Notes: generated from the letters alone by a model not told the origin. DNA of 64,000 bases from Pararge aegeria (GCF_905163445.1 NC_053195.1:4516501-4580500), one strand, 5' to 3'; counted from the stretch's first letter, positions 33,830 to 45,770 are shown. Translations and numbers: made by a program.

Positions 33830-34740
33830 AAAAATAGTTTTCACTGATGTAATTCAAATAATGCTCTAAAATTATATCTGTTGCTGTGTTATGGTTTCTT
33901 AGTAATGTTGTTAGACATTAGCCGCACCTGTGTCTCTAAGTAGCGAACACCTTAGCAAAGTGAGCGAGTAAGATGTTATTATATCGGAGACTTGAGGCCA
34001 TACATCATGTTTCATCATGACATTTCTATGTGGTATATGTCTATGTTGAATGGTCATTTTTAGGTAGGATGACACAGCACGGTGGATCTGGGTGTACTGT
34101 ATAGAATAGCGGATAAAAGTTTGTATGAGAAAAAAATTCAAATCAAGAGTTGTAACCTTTAATATACTCGTAAATAAATCTAAATTGCAATCAAGTTTCG
34201 ACTTAGTTTAACTTCAATACAAACAAATTCTAACAATAAGAAAGTGGATAAGTACCTACCGCCTACTTAACAAACAAATTATAAACTGGTGAGTCAAATT
34301 TCTGTAGAACAATAAGCATCGTCTAACAAACTGAACGTTTACTCGGTTCGGATGTGCGGGCAGATAATGACAATACCGCAGATAGAAGTCTGGGTTTTAA
34401 AGAACTTTAATGAATTCGAACTACAGTCAGGTGTTTTATTAAATGGATTACAATTTTTGTAAAAACTCTATTCATAAGGTGACGGCTGATAAGATTACAG
34501 TTGTCACCACCACCTTCCCGAGGGTTTCGTATGGAAGACTAGGGGAATATAACGGAGAGCAGGTATCAGCGTCCTCTATGCTACTACTACCAACTACTGC
34601 GATCATTAACCCAGCATTTGATTATGGGTAAACCAATAACCTTTCTCGAGAGTTGAGCTGTTCGAGAGATGAGCGCGTTCAAACAAACAAAAAAACCCCT
34701 TATCAGCGTTATTTTAAGTAAGTATAGAAAGATGAGATAA
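33830..34740. other. Unique non-coding stretch
   Basis: No gene or shared repeat recognised. Confidence 0.4.
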
Positions 34741-34742
34741 GA

Positions 34743-34985
34743 AGCTGTGATAGCCTAGTGGCAAGGACTTCGATTTAACTTTCTGGGGCCGAGTTCGAAT
34801 TTCTATCACTCAGCTCAGCCACAAGCAAGGTCTTTGACTCAACACTGCAACTTCCCCCCGATGTCGTCGAGCCCTGGGGCTCATCTCATGGCGAGCTTTC
34901 ACGCTCGCCCCACTCCCCCGATGACACTGGAGGAAACCCTCACGTGGTTTTCAGCAAGTGTCCATCCAAAAAAGAAAAAGAACAA
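34743..34985 (+). mobile_element. SINE-like element: Metulj-type head on a different body
   Basis: GTGATAGCCTAGTGGCAAGG (box A) and GAGTTCGAATTTC (box B) match the Metulj head, but the body (CTCAGCCACAAGCAAGGTC, CCCGATGTCGTCGAGCC, CCTCACGTGGTTTTCAGC) is unrelated to Metulj and ends CATCCAAAAAAGAAAAAG. Part of the body recurs in reverse at 14945-15000, so it is a repeat in its own right. Confidence 0.6.
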
Positions 34986-34989
34986 TTCA

Positions 34990-36865
34990 AAGATAATGTT
35001 AAAATACTTTGATTTCCCGCGCTTTTTTCATTCTACCGCTCATTCTTAGCGGGAAAAGTCTATTTTTATTCTGTGCGTTTTTCCAACATCCCTATTGGGT
35101 GGGGGGGGGAGATTTTCACCAATTACAGGGGTGCGGGACGATGGGCCCGCAGTGTTTTCGTGCGATGGGTATTACCATGCATATTGCATGAGAGGCAATA
35201 AGGTGTCAAAGTTGGGAGCCACTGGAAAAATACGCAGTGAAATATTGCCGGCAGTTCGAAAAGACATCTCCGCAAATATGATTTTAATGGGATATTGAGA
35301 TAGAAATTAGATTTACATCAGCAATCTCTTTCTTTGCTGAACATCGGATCTCGTATTATTTTTTACAATAAATCTAGCCATACCAGCTTTCTCGAATGTA
35401 ATTCTTGTATATAATATATTAAACACTCCCAGTTGGAGACTTCATCCGCTACATCCTAACAAATAAATTAGCCACACGAATTTTAATTCCACGTTCTACA
35501 CTTCCTTGTGATTGTTTAAAAATGCACTGAATACTCTTAAATTTGTATCTCTTTAATATAAGACAATTACACTGAAAAAAATATAAAATTGTATTAGTTA
35601 GTGCATAGTTTATTTAAAGTAAAAATTATACTTTGGTACGTCCATTATTACTTCGAAATGAAAGCTGCCCTCTGTACTTCACATATAGCCATGCGATGCA
35701 ATGATGGGCTCCATCGACCTAAAAAGACTTGTAAAAATATAATATTTACTTGGCTGTGACGCAGGTCGTTTACTTTAAAGACCTCTTAAAATTATAATAA
35801 AGCAATACGACACAAAATAAACTACTCATTTCTAGTGTTCCCAGTACACCTATATTTCGTTGCTCGAAAATCAACACGTCGCGTCGCCTGAGATACGTGT
35901 TTGTCATATGCAATATAATAGCACACAGAAATACCGGGGTACAGTCGAGTATAAAAGATCAGCATAGGTAAAATTCCTTTTATTTTGTGTAACGTTTGGT
36001 CTTTGGATGCTTTATTAAAATGCTTTGCCTTTCAAATCTTAGTTCGAGCAGTGTTCCCGTGGTCTTTTCATAACATTGTTTATAGACAGCGTACTAAAGC
36101 TAAACTCTTTATGAATTAAACATTGATTGATTACAAAAACATTGGCATTTTATGTATGGGTTATTTTATTATTAAATGGCATTAAATTAACTAAGCATAA
36201 CGCAGTATTTGGAAACATCTTCAGCCGCTGCGGGTTGTAATGTATGCGGTGGCGTGCACAGTGGAACAAAATTATAAACGAGATAACACGTTATTCCAAT
36301 TGAACGTATAGCATATTGATACCATTGGTGATTTCGATCACTTTAAGTGGGACTTAGCTTTTTAAACCAATATACTCGTTGTGACTTATAAAAGTAGTTG
36401 CAAAGTGCGAATAGTATAACCGTATTTTGTAATTAACTTAAATTATTCTTTGTTATAAATTCGGTCTGCATTCAAATGCCCGGTATAACTAATAACAACA
36501 TTTTCAGTTTGAATACCCAGCTCACCGCTAAGCACCGAAATACTACTGCATCGAAATGCATAAGCCATGTTAGAACGCGACTATACTCCCCAGGTATAAA
36601 ACTAACATAAAATTAATGCACAAAAGTAATTTTGGCGGCGAGTGTACCGCATACAGTGCTTCGAAGTAATATTGTTTATGGTAAGCTGAAAATCTTGTCA
36701 AAGCTTTATATACCAGAATACATTCATAAGTTTAAATACAAACGTCTTTGCTATGCGGTTGTGTTGAGGAACGATGGGGGTGTTTTATAAGATTTAAATA
36801 TTTTACACAATTGCCGTAACTTTAGGTACCTTTAACACACCTATGACGTCCGACGATGCTTAAAC
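34990..36865. other. Mostly unique non-coding stretch
   Basis: Contains a G-run (GGGGGGGGG near 35101-35109) and a short LINE-tail trace near 35690-35730 (GCAATGATGGGCTCC). No gene recognised. Confidence 0.4.
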
Positions 36866-36879
36866 AATGGGGCTTGAAC

Positions 36880-37405
36880 TTTAATGAGGCGAGATTGAAT
36901 CCAACCTCTAGTTAAGTGCGTTGTAAGCAATTTATTTATTTATTATTATTAGGTACACAAAACAGGTTATAACTAAAAGTAGATCTAAATATAAGTAATA
37001 ACAAGTTTTGTTCTAAGCTACAACCCAAAGTATATGTACACAACTTGGAATTAAATTAAACTAAAAGTAAAGATAAAATTAAAGTCGTAACAAAAAAGAA
37101 ACACTTAAAAAATAATATATATATAATTTCCCTAAAGATTATGTGGAATGATTAATATTAAATTATTAAATTATACGTGCGTAATAATTTGATTTTTTAA
37201 AATATTTATCCTTGCGTTAAAATGAATAAAATATCACTTGCTTCAACGGTTAAGGAAAACATCGTGTGGAAACTTGCATGCCTGAGAGTTCTCGAAGGCG
37301 TGTGAAGTTCACCAATCCGCACTGGGCTAGCGTAGCGTAGCGCCTAAACCCTTCTCATTGTGGGAGGAGACACGTGCCCTTTAGTGGGCCGATCATTGTT
37401 TTTTT
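36880..37405 (+). mobile_element. Metulj-like SINE split by an AT-rich insert
   Basis: The left piece has GAATCCAACCTCTAGTTAAG and TGCGTTGTAAGCAATTT; the right piece from about 37203 has TGCGTTAAAATGAATAAAAT, CACTTGCTTCAACGG, ATGCCTGAGAGTTCTCG and CACCAATCCGCACTGGGCTA. The insert (about 36945-37200) starts with a TTATTTATTATTATTA run, as for a minus-strand LINE tail. The repeated TGCGTT... words suggest a diverged target duplication. Confidence 0.7.
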
Positions 37406-37424
37406 TTAATTTTTTTTATTCCAT

Positions 37425-37595
37425 TACAAGTTAACCTTTGACTGCAATCTCACCTTGTGGCAAGTATTGATACAGCCTAATATGGCTACCCTGTTAAATA
37501 GTATGGCAGTTACATAAAACCTATAATCCTAAACGGTTTCTACGCAACATCGTAACGGAACGCTAAATCTCACCTCGCGGCACCTCTTTGTCCTC
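37425..37595 (-). mobile_element. SINE family E
   Basis: CCATTACAAGTTAACCTTTG, ACTGCAATCTCACCTTGTGG, CCTGTTAAATAGTATGGCAG and CATCGTAACGGAACGCTAAA follow the reversed family order. Confidence 0.75.
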
Positions 37596-37611
37596 TTGAC
37601 AACTTGACCTC

Positions 37612-37642
37612 TTTGTAATGATTATTATTATTATTATTATTA
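37612..37642. repeat. (ATT)n microsatellite
   Basis: About nine ATT units. Confidence 0.9.
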
Positions 37643-37679
37643 TATAATAGACTAAGCAGCTTTCGCTGATGCGTCTATA

Positions 37680-37800
37680 TCATTTCTTGCGCTCTTTGTC
37701 TTTTTGATGTTTATCCAGTCTATTCTTAAACTGATTCACTGATTCTGCAGTCAATACATCTTTAGTCAAGGCATTCCACATTTGTATTACTCTATTGCTG
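37680..37800 (-). mobile_element. LINE reverse-transcriptase C-terminal fragment
   Basis: The minus strand encodes SNRVIQMWNALTKDVLTAES followed by VNQFKNRLDKH, the classic last segment of a LINE reverse transcriptase, then a stop. It is cut upstream by a GAT microsatellite and a MITE-like element. Confidence 0.8.
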
Positions 37801-37833
37801 ATAAAGTGATGATGATGATGATATAACTTTTTT

Positions 37834-38194
37834 TGACGTGACAACGTCTTATAATTCGATGGAGCCGGCTGCACCCACGAAAAAACATGACGTATGAGGC
37901 GTTCCTGAGGCTTGAAGTGCAAGCGAGAGCGCGGAACGAGCGACAAAGAGGCACAGTCGGCCTCCGCGTTCGACATCTGTCTCTCTCCTACTTGAGTGAG
38001 CGATGCGTCCGCGTGGACAGCTTCTATACAATAATACATTTACATGTTTTCGGCAAGGATGAAGTGCAGTGAAAAGTGAATGTGGTGTCAATTGTTTATA
38101 GCAACGATAATATCTATCAAACAAATAATATATAAATAATCTTTTGAAAAATGCAACCATTCCATCAGTATTTTCTTACGACGTTGTCACGTTC
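37834..38194. mobile_element. MITE-like element with 14-bp TIRs
   Basis: GACGTGACAACGTC at 37835-37848 is mirrored by GACGTTGTCACGTT at 38180-38193, with one mismatch. The interior is GC-richer than the surroundings (GTGCAAGCGAGAGCGCGGAA, GAGCGATGCGTCCGCGTGGA). Two overlapping open frames span it (61 codons plus, 103 minus), but I recognise no domain. I recall related sequence as common in lepidopteran genomes. The superfamily is not assigned. Confidence 0.65.
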
Positions 38195-38354
38195 AACTAT
38201 CGTCAGTAAGCCGACTTTACAGACAACCAATTTTTTTTTATGGAAACAATATATCATACCACTCTTTAATCGGTGTATTGTACGTGTAAATAGCACGCTC
38301 TGGGTGTACGAGTTAAGAGTGTAGTTTGATGCCTAAGGCGTAGCCAATTAAAGA

Positions 38355-38584
38355 GTAAAGTTTTTGTTACAGAACTCCTACCGCCATACTTATTTGTGTC
38401 GCAAAGCAACATTGTTGTGTTCCGGTCTAAAGGACTTGGTTGCCGGTGTACTCGTAATTACACGCAAATGTAGCGGCGTAGCTTTGAACACCTACGCCTC
38501 AGGTTAATGGACACAGGGCGGCATTTTGTAGGACGAATTCCTTGTAGTCTCTGTCAAGTATTACTCTGTTTATGTGCAATAATT
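38355..38584 (+). mobile_element. Repeat family F copy
   Basis: CTCCTACCGCCATACTTATT, TTGTGTTCCGGTCTAAAGG, TTGCCGGTGTACTCG and CCTCAGGTTAATGGACACAG match the other copies. It abuts a SINE A. Confidence 0.65.
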
Positions 38585-38850
38585 GCCGGCCGATTGGCGC
38601 AGTTTGCAGCGATCCTGCTTTCTGAGCCCAAGGCCGTGGGTTCGATTCCCACTACTGGAAAATGTTTGTGTGATGAGCATGAATGATTTTCAGTGTCTGG
38701 GTGTGTTTATATGTTTTTTCTAAGTATTTATGTATATAATTCATAGAAATATTCATCAGGCATCTTAGTACCTATAACACAAGCTACGCATACTTTGGGG
38801 CTAGATGGCGATGTGTGTATTGTCGTAGTATATTTATTTATTATTATTTC
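38585..38850 (+). mobile_element. SINE family A, full length
   Basis: GCCGGCCGATTGGCGCAGTT (box A) and GTGGGTTCGATTCCCAC (box B) head the element. The body and TATTTATTTATTATT tail are intact. Confidence 0.88.
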
Positions 38851-39352
38851 CACAACTATCCAGAAAATTCAGAAATTAAATACCGACATTGCACTTGCCG
38901 GGAATAGAACCCGGAACCTTAAAACCACAGCTCTCACCACTGCACCAGGGAGGTCGTCAAATTACTTTTTTTATTACTATAATAAATATCTACTCGTCGT
39001 GACAGTGGAAATGAAATTCTATTGTAATAAACTCATTTCTATTGACACAAACCTTCCCCTAGTTTGTAATCACTATCTATTCTTGGTGAACAATGGTATG
39101 TTTTAGTTTCAGGTATAATATTTACTATTTATATAATATAACGTGTTTCCGTGCCGTACGTCAGTTCGTTTTATATTTGTGAAATGTTTGTATGTTTTAT
39201 TTTAAGTAAATATTAAATGATAAGTTAGTATTATTAATTGTGTATTATTAATCGACTCACTTGATGGCATATTCAGTATATTTAAGCATATTTAAAAACA
39301 TTCAAAAAAGTCTGTATATTTATATTGTAAATGTATGACTTATTTCAATTTT

Positions 39353-39605
39353 GACGGCCGATTGGCGCAGTGGGCAGCGACCCTGCTTTCTGAGTCCAAC
39401 GCCGTGGGTTCAATTCCCACAACTGGAAAATGTTTGTGTGATGAGCATGAATGTGTCTGGGTTTTTATCTGTATATTAAAATTATTTATGTAAATTATTC
39501 ATAAAAAATATTCAACAAACATATTAGTTCCCATAACACAAGCTACGCTTACTTTGGGACTAGATTGCGATGTGTGCATTCTCGTAGTATATTAATTTAT
39601 TTGCT
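39353..39605 (+). mobile_element. SINE family A, full length
   Basis: GACGGCCGATTGGCGCAGTG and GGGTTCAATTCCCACAACTG (box B with one change) are followed by the body with a short deletion near 39450 and an AT-rich tail. Confidence 0.87.
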
Positions 39606-39815
39606 TTTTTTCTATTTTTAAAACTAGTATTGGTAACAACATTCAAAAGTATTGGATGGTTTACATTAAAGAAAGAAAAGAAAGAAATTACAAAAAAAAG
39701 TCTAATAATTTTACATTATATTACATTATATTATATTAGTCATAGATTTATTAGAGCTAGACCTAGGCGTTGAAAATATTTAGCAAGTCCTTCAATAGTC
39801 TTCATGCATATTATA

Positions 39816-40269
39816 TCCCTACTAATATTTTAAATGTCAATGTAAGTTTGTTTGTTACGCTTTCACGCAAAAACTACTTAACCGATCCTCATGAAACTTT
39901 GTACACATATTCTTGAAAGTGTTAGAAGTAATATAGGATACTTTTCATCCCGACATTAAGCTCGGTTCCTTTGGGAGAGGAGATGAAAGTGTTTGACGAT
40001 TTTACACCATAACTCCGACAAATTATAACCGATTTAAATAATTATTTTTGTACTAAACAGGTTATAATATGTATTTAATTTTGCACAACTTTGTGTAGAT
40101 CTGATGAATGTGGTTGGAGATAGAGGACAGAACTCCTCAGCAGACAGCAGCAAACCCCTCAGTTAAGGCTTAGCGATACTGACTACTTAAATTTTTTTTA
40201 GAACTACAAATAAATTGAACATCAAAAAACAAAATCAAACGTAGACGAAGTCGCGGCCAACAGCTAGTA
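39816..40269 (+). mobile_element. Helitron-like element, longest family H copy
   Basis: Starts CCCTACTAATATTTTAAATG, contains TTTGTTTGTTACGCTTTCAC and GCAAAAACTACTTAACCGAT, and ends CGTAGACGAAGTCGCGGCCA then ACAGCTAGTA. At about 450 bp it is the fullest copy here; there is no coding capacity. Confidence 0.6.
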
Positions 40270-40439
40270 TACTTATGATATAAGTGCGTATTATTTAGCA
40301 ATTTTCCATTAATTTAAAAACACTGTTTAGGTGCTACTTAAACAAACAAGTATGATATAGAATCTATAGCTAGGTACTTTTTCGATGATAGGAAAGAGAA
40401 ATGTTCCATCGGAGACCGACACGAATTATCGAGATATGA

Positions 40440-40742
40440 TCTGGTGGGAGGCTTCGGTTGTGGCTAGTTACTATCATACCGACAAAGACTAGCAGTGGCG
40501 TGCACTTATTTTCTTACCAGGGTATGCATACAGCAGGAAAATTGCATAAAACGGCAAAAGTACGTATTTATGTATGTATGGCGACTAGCCACTTAACGAT
40601 TTAGCTTAGTACGGTATTACGTAGACACCGATCTGGGGTAAGGTTTAACCACAACCTATAAGGTAGCCCGTTGTCATCTGAGACTGCATCATCATTTATT
40701 ACGAAGATAGATAACAGAAGCTAAGTTGTTGTGGAATAAAAA
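40440..40742 (+). mobile_element. SINE family E with a 90-bp insert
   Basis: GGTGGGAGGCTTCGGTTGTG, CCACTTAACGATTTAGC and GTAGCCCGTTGTCATCTGAG are in family order. Foreign sequence at 40493-40582 is flanked by GACTAG at 40487-40492 and 40583-40588. Confidence 0.75.
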
Positions 40743-41084
40743 AATAAGACATTTATGGTCAAAGTATCAAAGCTAAGTAGATCAAATGTATCATATTCTA
40801 AGGGTTTGCTATTTAAAGGGTTGTAGAGTTTTATTACGAGAGTGGTATCAATAAAAACGATGTAAGCGATGCTTTTAGTAAAGTGCGCTTTGATGTCGGT
40901 ATTCAAATATTTTACAACGCTCCAGCTACGTATGAACCAGCTCGTGTGTGTTATTATAATCAAGCGTAAGTTGATGGAAGATGAAATATTATGAGAGTTG
41001 TCTACAACTTTTTTGAACAAATGCTGTAAAAACCTATTACAATTATTATTATACTGAATTACACGCCGGTTTCTTTTCGCGGAG

Positions 41085-41162
41085 TCTGCCTTCCGAACCG
41101 ATGTGGTAGAGTCACGACTAATAGACGGACTCGATTTTATGTGAAATAAATGTTTTTAATTT
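41085..41162 (+). mobile_element. Repeat family C, 3' end
   Basis: TCTGCCTTCCGAACCGATGT, GGTAGAGTCACGAC and GTGAAATAAATG match the 3' part of family C. Confidence 0.65.
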
Positions 41163-41169
41163 GAATATT

Positions 41170-43285
41170 ATTTAATTTTATGAACTGGCTCGAGACTTCG
41201 CCAGCCTTATTTTGATTTAAATCTCCTGTTACTTCACCTTAGTTCCTTTACGGAATAAAAAATTGTTTTCATAGCTATTTAATCAGACGAGGAATATCTC
41301 TGACAATTCAGCAGTATATGCTAAATGAGCAAGTTTTCTTTAAAAACTGATACGTATTGAAATGTTACAATGAAATTTGTGCCCATTCCATGGTATTCAT
41401 AAAAAATATAACCCTTTATTCGTCCACAGTATCCCGGAAATTGACTCGAATGACGGCCGTAGCTCGTGTTTAATGGCGCCCGCCGGAAGACTCTATTAGT
41501 TCCCTACCATGTTTTAGATTTATGCGCCATTTTCTTGTGTGGGAAATTGCCTAAAAGAACTCTTTTGGTATCGTTATTTTATATCTTCGAAAATTGGGAA
41601 CACTGTCCTTGGTATTTAGTTTAGGTTTTAATTTTTTTCTTCGTTAGCCTAGTTATTAGCCACATGAGATAAGCGGGTTACCTTTTCACACCTATACTAC
41701 CCAATCTTTAAATAGATGAAATCTCATGATTCTCAAACACTATTGAGTTTTGGTTGCATTACTTGATACCATACAGCTGGCATAATCATAGTTGGTAATA
41801 GTCCTCTCAAGCGATAGATGTCAAATGGTGGAAAAAGGATCTTATGACCAGAATCTCCTATTTCATTAACGTAAAGAATCAGACAGATGGGAATAATCCT
41901 TTTACAAACATACTTTGAAAAAGTTTTAAAATACTATTCACTTAATTTTAAAGAAAGTCTCAAACAAACCTGAGGCCTGATGACGTTACGTGCTTTTTTG
42001 ACAATTCCCACAGCACTTTTATAGTTTTCCTTCCGGCGACTCCGCTTCAAGTGACAGTTTTCCGCTACTGAAGCTGTTTTGAACAGTTGTCCTCTGTGAA
42101 ACCAGCATTGTTTGCTGTCTATTGTTCGACCTTGTTTATTTAACACTGCCCTCTCACATGATAACATCCAGTCTTTATATCAGTGTCACCACGCTAGTAA
42201 CAGAAGCTTTTTTAAACAAGGCTGGATAAGCAGTTGAAAATTAAACCAATTGCAGCCAAAGACCGAGTGTCCATTTTTTTATCTCTGTCATTATTTTTAA
42301 ATAATTGTCTTGAAAATACAAAACGATATAATACGTAATTCTTCTTATTTAAGGATCGCTTATCCAGCCAGCTCTGCCGGAAGAGCTATCTGAAGAGGTG
42401 TGCATGAATTTGAGCTTTAAAATAAGTTCCATTTTACAGTGTTTCGATACTTTCAGAACGCCTCAGTTTAAGAGTAAAGAAATGAAGTAATATCTTCTTT
42501 TTACTGTGGTTATACGTTGTGGGTAAAAAGCATTGGTGTGATTTGTATGGGTAACTCTGAAGCCACGAGAGTGGAGAAAAGTGACGTAGGTATACACTCA
42601 ATGAAAAGCGATAGAATGACGGCGTCGCGAATTGTTCACTTACCCTGACAATCAGATTACTACTGACAATGCTCCCTATCAGGACACACAATCAACCTCT
42701 GCACAGCGTCTTCGCTGGCGAAGACAAGGACCCCGACTTCTGACGTCATCCGGACGCCCATCCGAAACCCTTTCAATCCAATCGTCGCGTCCGCCTGAGA
42801 TAAGTTTCAGCCTCATATGAGGAGCCCTCAACTGACGATCCCTAGGGTTCAAACTCTTTCTGACAATGCCTTATTCCGAGGCACTCCAGCAAGCCCGCGA
42901 TACGCTGTTCAAATCATTAAAGTTAATCACACATAATGTCACACATGTTCGTGTGACTGGCTAGAGTCCACAGTGTAGCGATAAAAATAAAAATCCTCAA
43001 AATAACCAACGCTAGCAAACAGTTAGTCCACAGTATTGCGAACAAGTTAATCCGATACACAAAGAGTAGACTTGGATTTTGAACAAAGAGAGTTGTCCGA
43101 AATTCCCAGTATTTTCTTTTAGCTAGCAATCAGCACTTTGGATGTTGATAAAGCAATCACCTCTCAACCAATGCGGAATTGGTCACTATTTTCGGGAAAT
43201 TAAGTTTTTAAGAAGTTGCCACTCAAGGGTGCGCCACAAAATCTTATCTTATATATTTTTGCACTTTTATACAATCGAAAGTATA
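41170..43285. other. Unique non-coding stretch
   Basis: A GC-richer patch at 41440-41545 (ATGACGGCCGTAGCTCG, GGCGCCCGCCGGAAGAC) and another at 42690-42910. No frame with splice sites or recognised domain was found. Confidence 0.4.
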
Positions 43286-43287
43286 AG

Positions 43288-43548
43288 AAATGAATAGTGA
43301 TAGGCCACTGGGTAGGACTTCCACTTCACTTTCGGGGCGTCGATTTCGAATCCCAGCTCCTCTAACTTATCTAAGTTATGTGCTTTTTATGCAATGAAAA
43401 TATCACTTGCTTCAACGGTAACGGAAAATATTGTGAGGAATGCCTGAGAGTTCCTTAATATTCTCAAAAATGTGTGTGGAGTCCACCAATCCTTACTGGG
43501 CCAGAGTAGTGGACTACGGCCTATACCCTTTCTGGTAGTGAGAGAAGA
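43288..43548 (+). mobile_element. Metulj-like SINE
   Basis: GTGATAGGCCACTGGGTAGG, GATTTCGAATCCCAGC, CACTTGCTTCAACGGTAACG, GCCTGAGAGTTCC and GTGGAGTCCACCAATCCTTA, ending in AGATGATGA. Confidence 0.85.
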
Positions 43549-43800
43549 TGATGACTTGATTTGAAGGTACCCAGATTATAGGTATCGGGGAAGACGGAAG
43601 ATGGGAGGGCTTTCCAGGCCTTTGCGGTGAGGATCAGAAAGGAAGACGCAAAACGCTTCGTCCAGATTCTTTCGGTACCTCGCAGTTCGATGGTAGAAAG
43701 GAGATGGTTTAACCAAATCGAATAGCTCCTGAGCACACACTCCGAAATGTATCTTGTAGAATACAGCTAGACAGGCAACCTTGCGCCGTTGTTCAAGGCT
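43545..43800 (-). mobile_element. LINE reverse-transcriptase C-terminal fragment
   Basis: The minus strand has TKRFASSFLILTAKAWKALP then SSVFPDTYNLGTFKSS, the same LINE family as at 12160. It starts directly at the GATGATGA tail of the Metulj-like SINE. Confidence 0.8.
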
Positions 43801-43849
43801 TTCAAGTAAAAACCCGCCAATTTAATAAAGAAACAGTAAATGCATCTTT

Positions 43850-44110
43850 TCCACTAACTTGATGGGATTACCTTTAATAATTCCAATTTATCAGGACAAC
43901 ATAATTTCCGGGACCATTAGCGGTCCCGCTCCGCGAAGGTGAGTTCATTTATTCCGCTTTACAAAAGAGGAAGCCTAGATAAGTAAGTACTCATAATCAT
44001 AACTCAGCAAAGGTAATATTTCACGCTGTAAACACTTCCGCGGAGGCCGCTAATGAAAGTCGTTGGGAAAAATAAAAGCTTTCGCAAGATTACCGTGACA
44101 TAAAGGGGTT
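43850..44110. promoter_or_regulatory. Candidate conserved non-coding block
   Basis: Repeat-free, with GGGACCATTAGCGGTCCCGC (a GC-rich dyad) and CTTCCGCGGAGGCCGCTAAT. No coding frame. Function unknown. Confidence 0.3.
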
Positions 44111-44439
44111 ACTCTGATCGCAAAGATTGCAATCGTATTTATGGTTTGATATCGACTAGTTACTATGCGCGTGTCGGTCTTTTATGTTCTATGGGGTTGT
44201 CATAAGTAAACACTTACAATGTATTAAATTCGTTTGTGAATATAAGGGTGATTCCTTATGAAACATATTTATGAGTCCTCCAATATTATATCGTAATTCT
44301 GTTACACGTTGTATACACACACTATAAAGCCCAAGTGTATGAATACGCAGACAAACTAAATATACGAACAATATATTTCCGAGTAAATATATTTTACATT
44401 CCATTTAAATAACGAGACAAAAACCGAAACGCTCACAAA

Positions 44440-44660
44440 AATAGAAGAGCCCGCCAAAATTCTATTCATTCAAAAGTGTTTCCTTAAATAAAGCGCAAAT
44501 ATTTGGCCTCCGTTCTCCTCCTCATTACATGCAATTTCATATCGTTGGCAACCAAAACATGATTGCACAAAATGCTTAACACCCAAGCACCAGGCATTTG
44601 AATGCAAATGAGAGCTAAAAACTAGGAAATTCGTTTAAAATTCTTAGCATCGGAATAAAA
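44440..44660. promoter_or_regulatory. Candidate conserved non-coding block with a POU octamer
   Basis: Repeat-free. ATGCAAAT at 44602-44609 is the canonical octamer bound by POU factors. Its role here is inference. Confidence 0.28.
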
Positions 44661-45049
44661 GCAACGTCAGACTGGAGACTTTTTGTCTTACTACTTATTT
44701 TCTTAATACGTATATATAGTTAGTGTCCGTTTGTAATGTAAAAATAACAGCTTTTTGCTAAATGCATGGAAAAGAAAACAAAAAAGCAATTATTAAAGTT
44801 TGTAAAGGTGTTATTGTTTTTGAAGTTAGGCCATCGAAATCTGAATAGTTTTGAATTAAATAGATTCCTCTTAAAACGTATTTATTAATTAAACACCGTG
44901 CAGATGAGAAGATAAAAGTGTGTATACGAAATTTTGCTTCATTAAGTTTTGATAGTTAGTTTTTAATTTCGCTTAGAAATTAAATCAATCCAAAAATCCT
45001 TTGTTCTGTTAACCTATCTATCATAAAGCGTTTATATACGAGTATATAG

Positions 45050-45275
45050 TGATACCTGACCTGCGTTCTTCGTCTACGTTTATTGCGGTTTTTTACAAAT
45101 CCCGTCAGAACCATATGTTTTCTTGGGATAAAAAGTAGCCTATATTGCTCTCCGTCTATTTAAAGTAACTCTATAACAAAAATTAAGCTGATTGATTCCT
45201 TAGTTAGGGCGTAAAAAGAGGACAAACAAACAAACAATATAACTTTCGATTTTATAATATTAGTGAGGACTAGAC
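45050..45275 (-). mobile_element. Helitron-like element, decayed
   Basis: GCGTTCTTCGTCTACGTTTA, GGGATAAAAAGTAGCC and TTTATAATATTAGTGAGGAC follow the family H order in reverse. Confidence 0.5.
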
Positions 45276-45552
45276 GATGCTCACGACTTTTGTTCCGGTT
45301 TTTTATGGATCCCTCTTGATCAGTTTGTCTTCCTAGGGTAAAATGTAACATGTTTACCTCGGATGCAAGCTCTATGCAGAATTTGGTCTACATCAACAAA
45401 TTCTGAATAGTATCCCGAATTTGTTGTTCTAGATTGATTTATCTTTTAAGCCGTGCATATAAATGAAGGTTAAATACCATCTGCAGTAACGGTTACTGCA
45501 ATCGATTAAAGTAATATTTAAGAATTGACGACTCATTTTTCGTTTTCTAATC

Positions 45553-45770
45553 CATATTTCATGGACGTTGGGGTTCCAAGGTATTAAAGTGGTAACACCA
45601 CACCGGTAAACGCAGCGTTGGTCCACCCCAATCAGTTGGACAGATGACATCGAACGAGTCGCGGGCAGCCGCTGGATACAAGCGGCGCTGAATCGTAAAG
45701 TTTGGAACGCCCTACAAACGACCTATGTCCAGGGGTGAACGTCAGTCGGTTGATTTGATGGTGATGAATC
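45553..45770 (+). mobile_element. RTE LINE 3' end, decayed
   Basis: GGACGTTGGGGTTCCAAGGT, GGTAAACGCAGCGTTGGTCC, GAACGAGTCGCGGGCAGCCG and GACCTATGTCCAGGGGTG match the copy at 5916-6275, ending TTGATTTGATGGTGATGA. Frame breaks throughout. Confidence 0.85.

Noticed and set aside
37849..38160. 103-codon minus-strand frame in the MITE-like element
   Set aside because: It overlaps other open frames in the same GC-rich element, has no domain and ends in flanking DNA.
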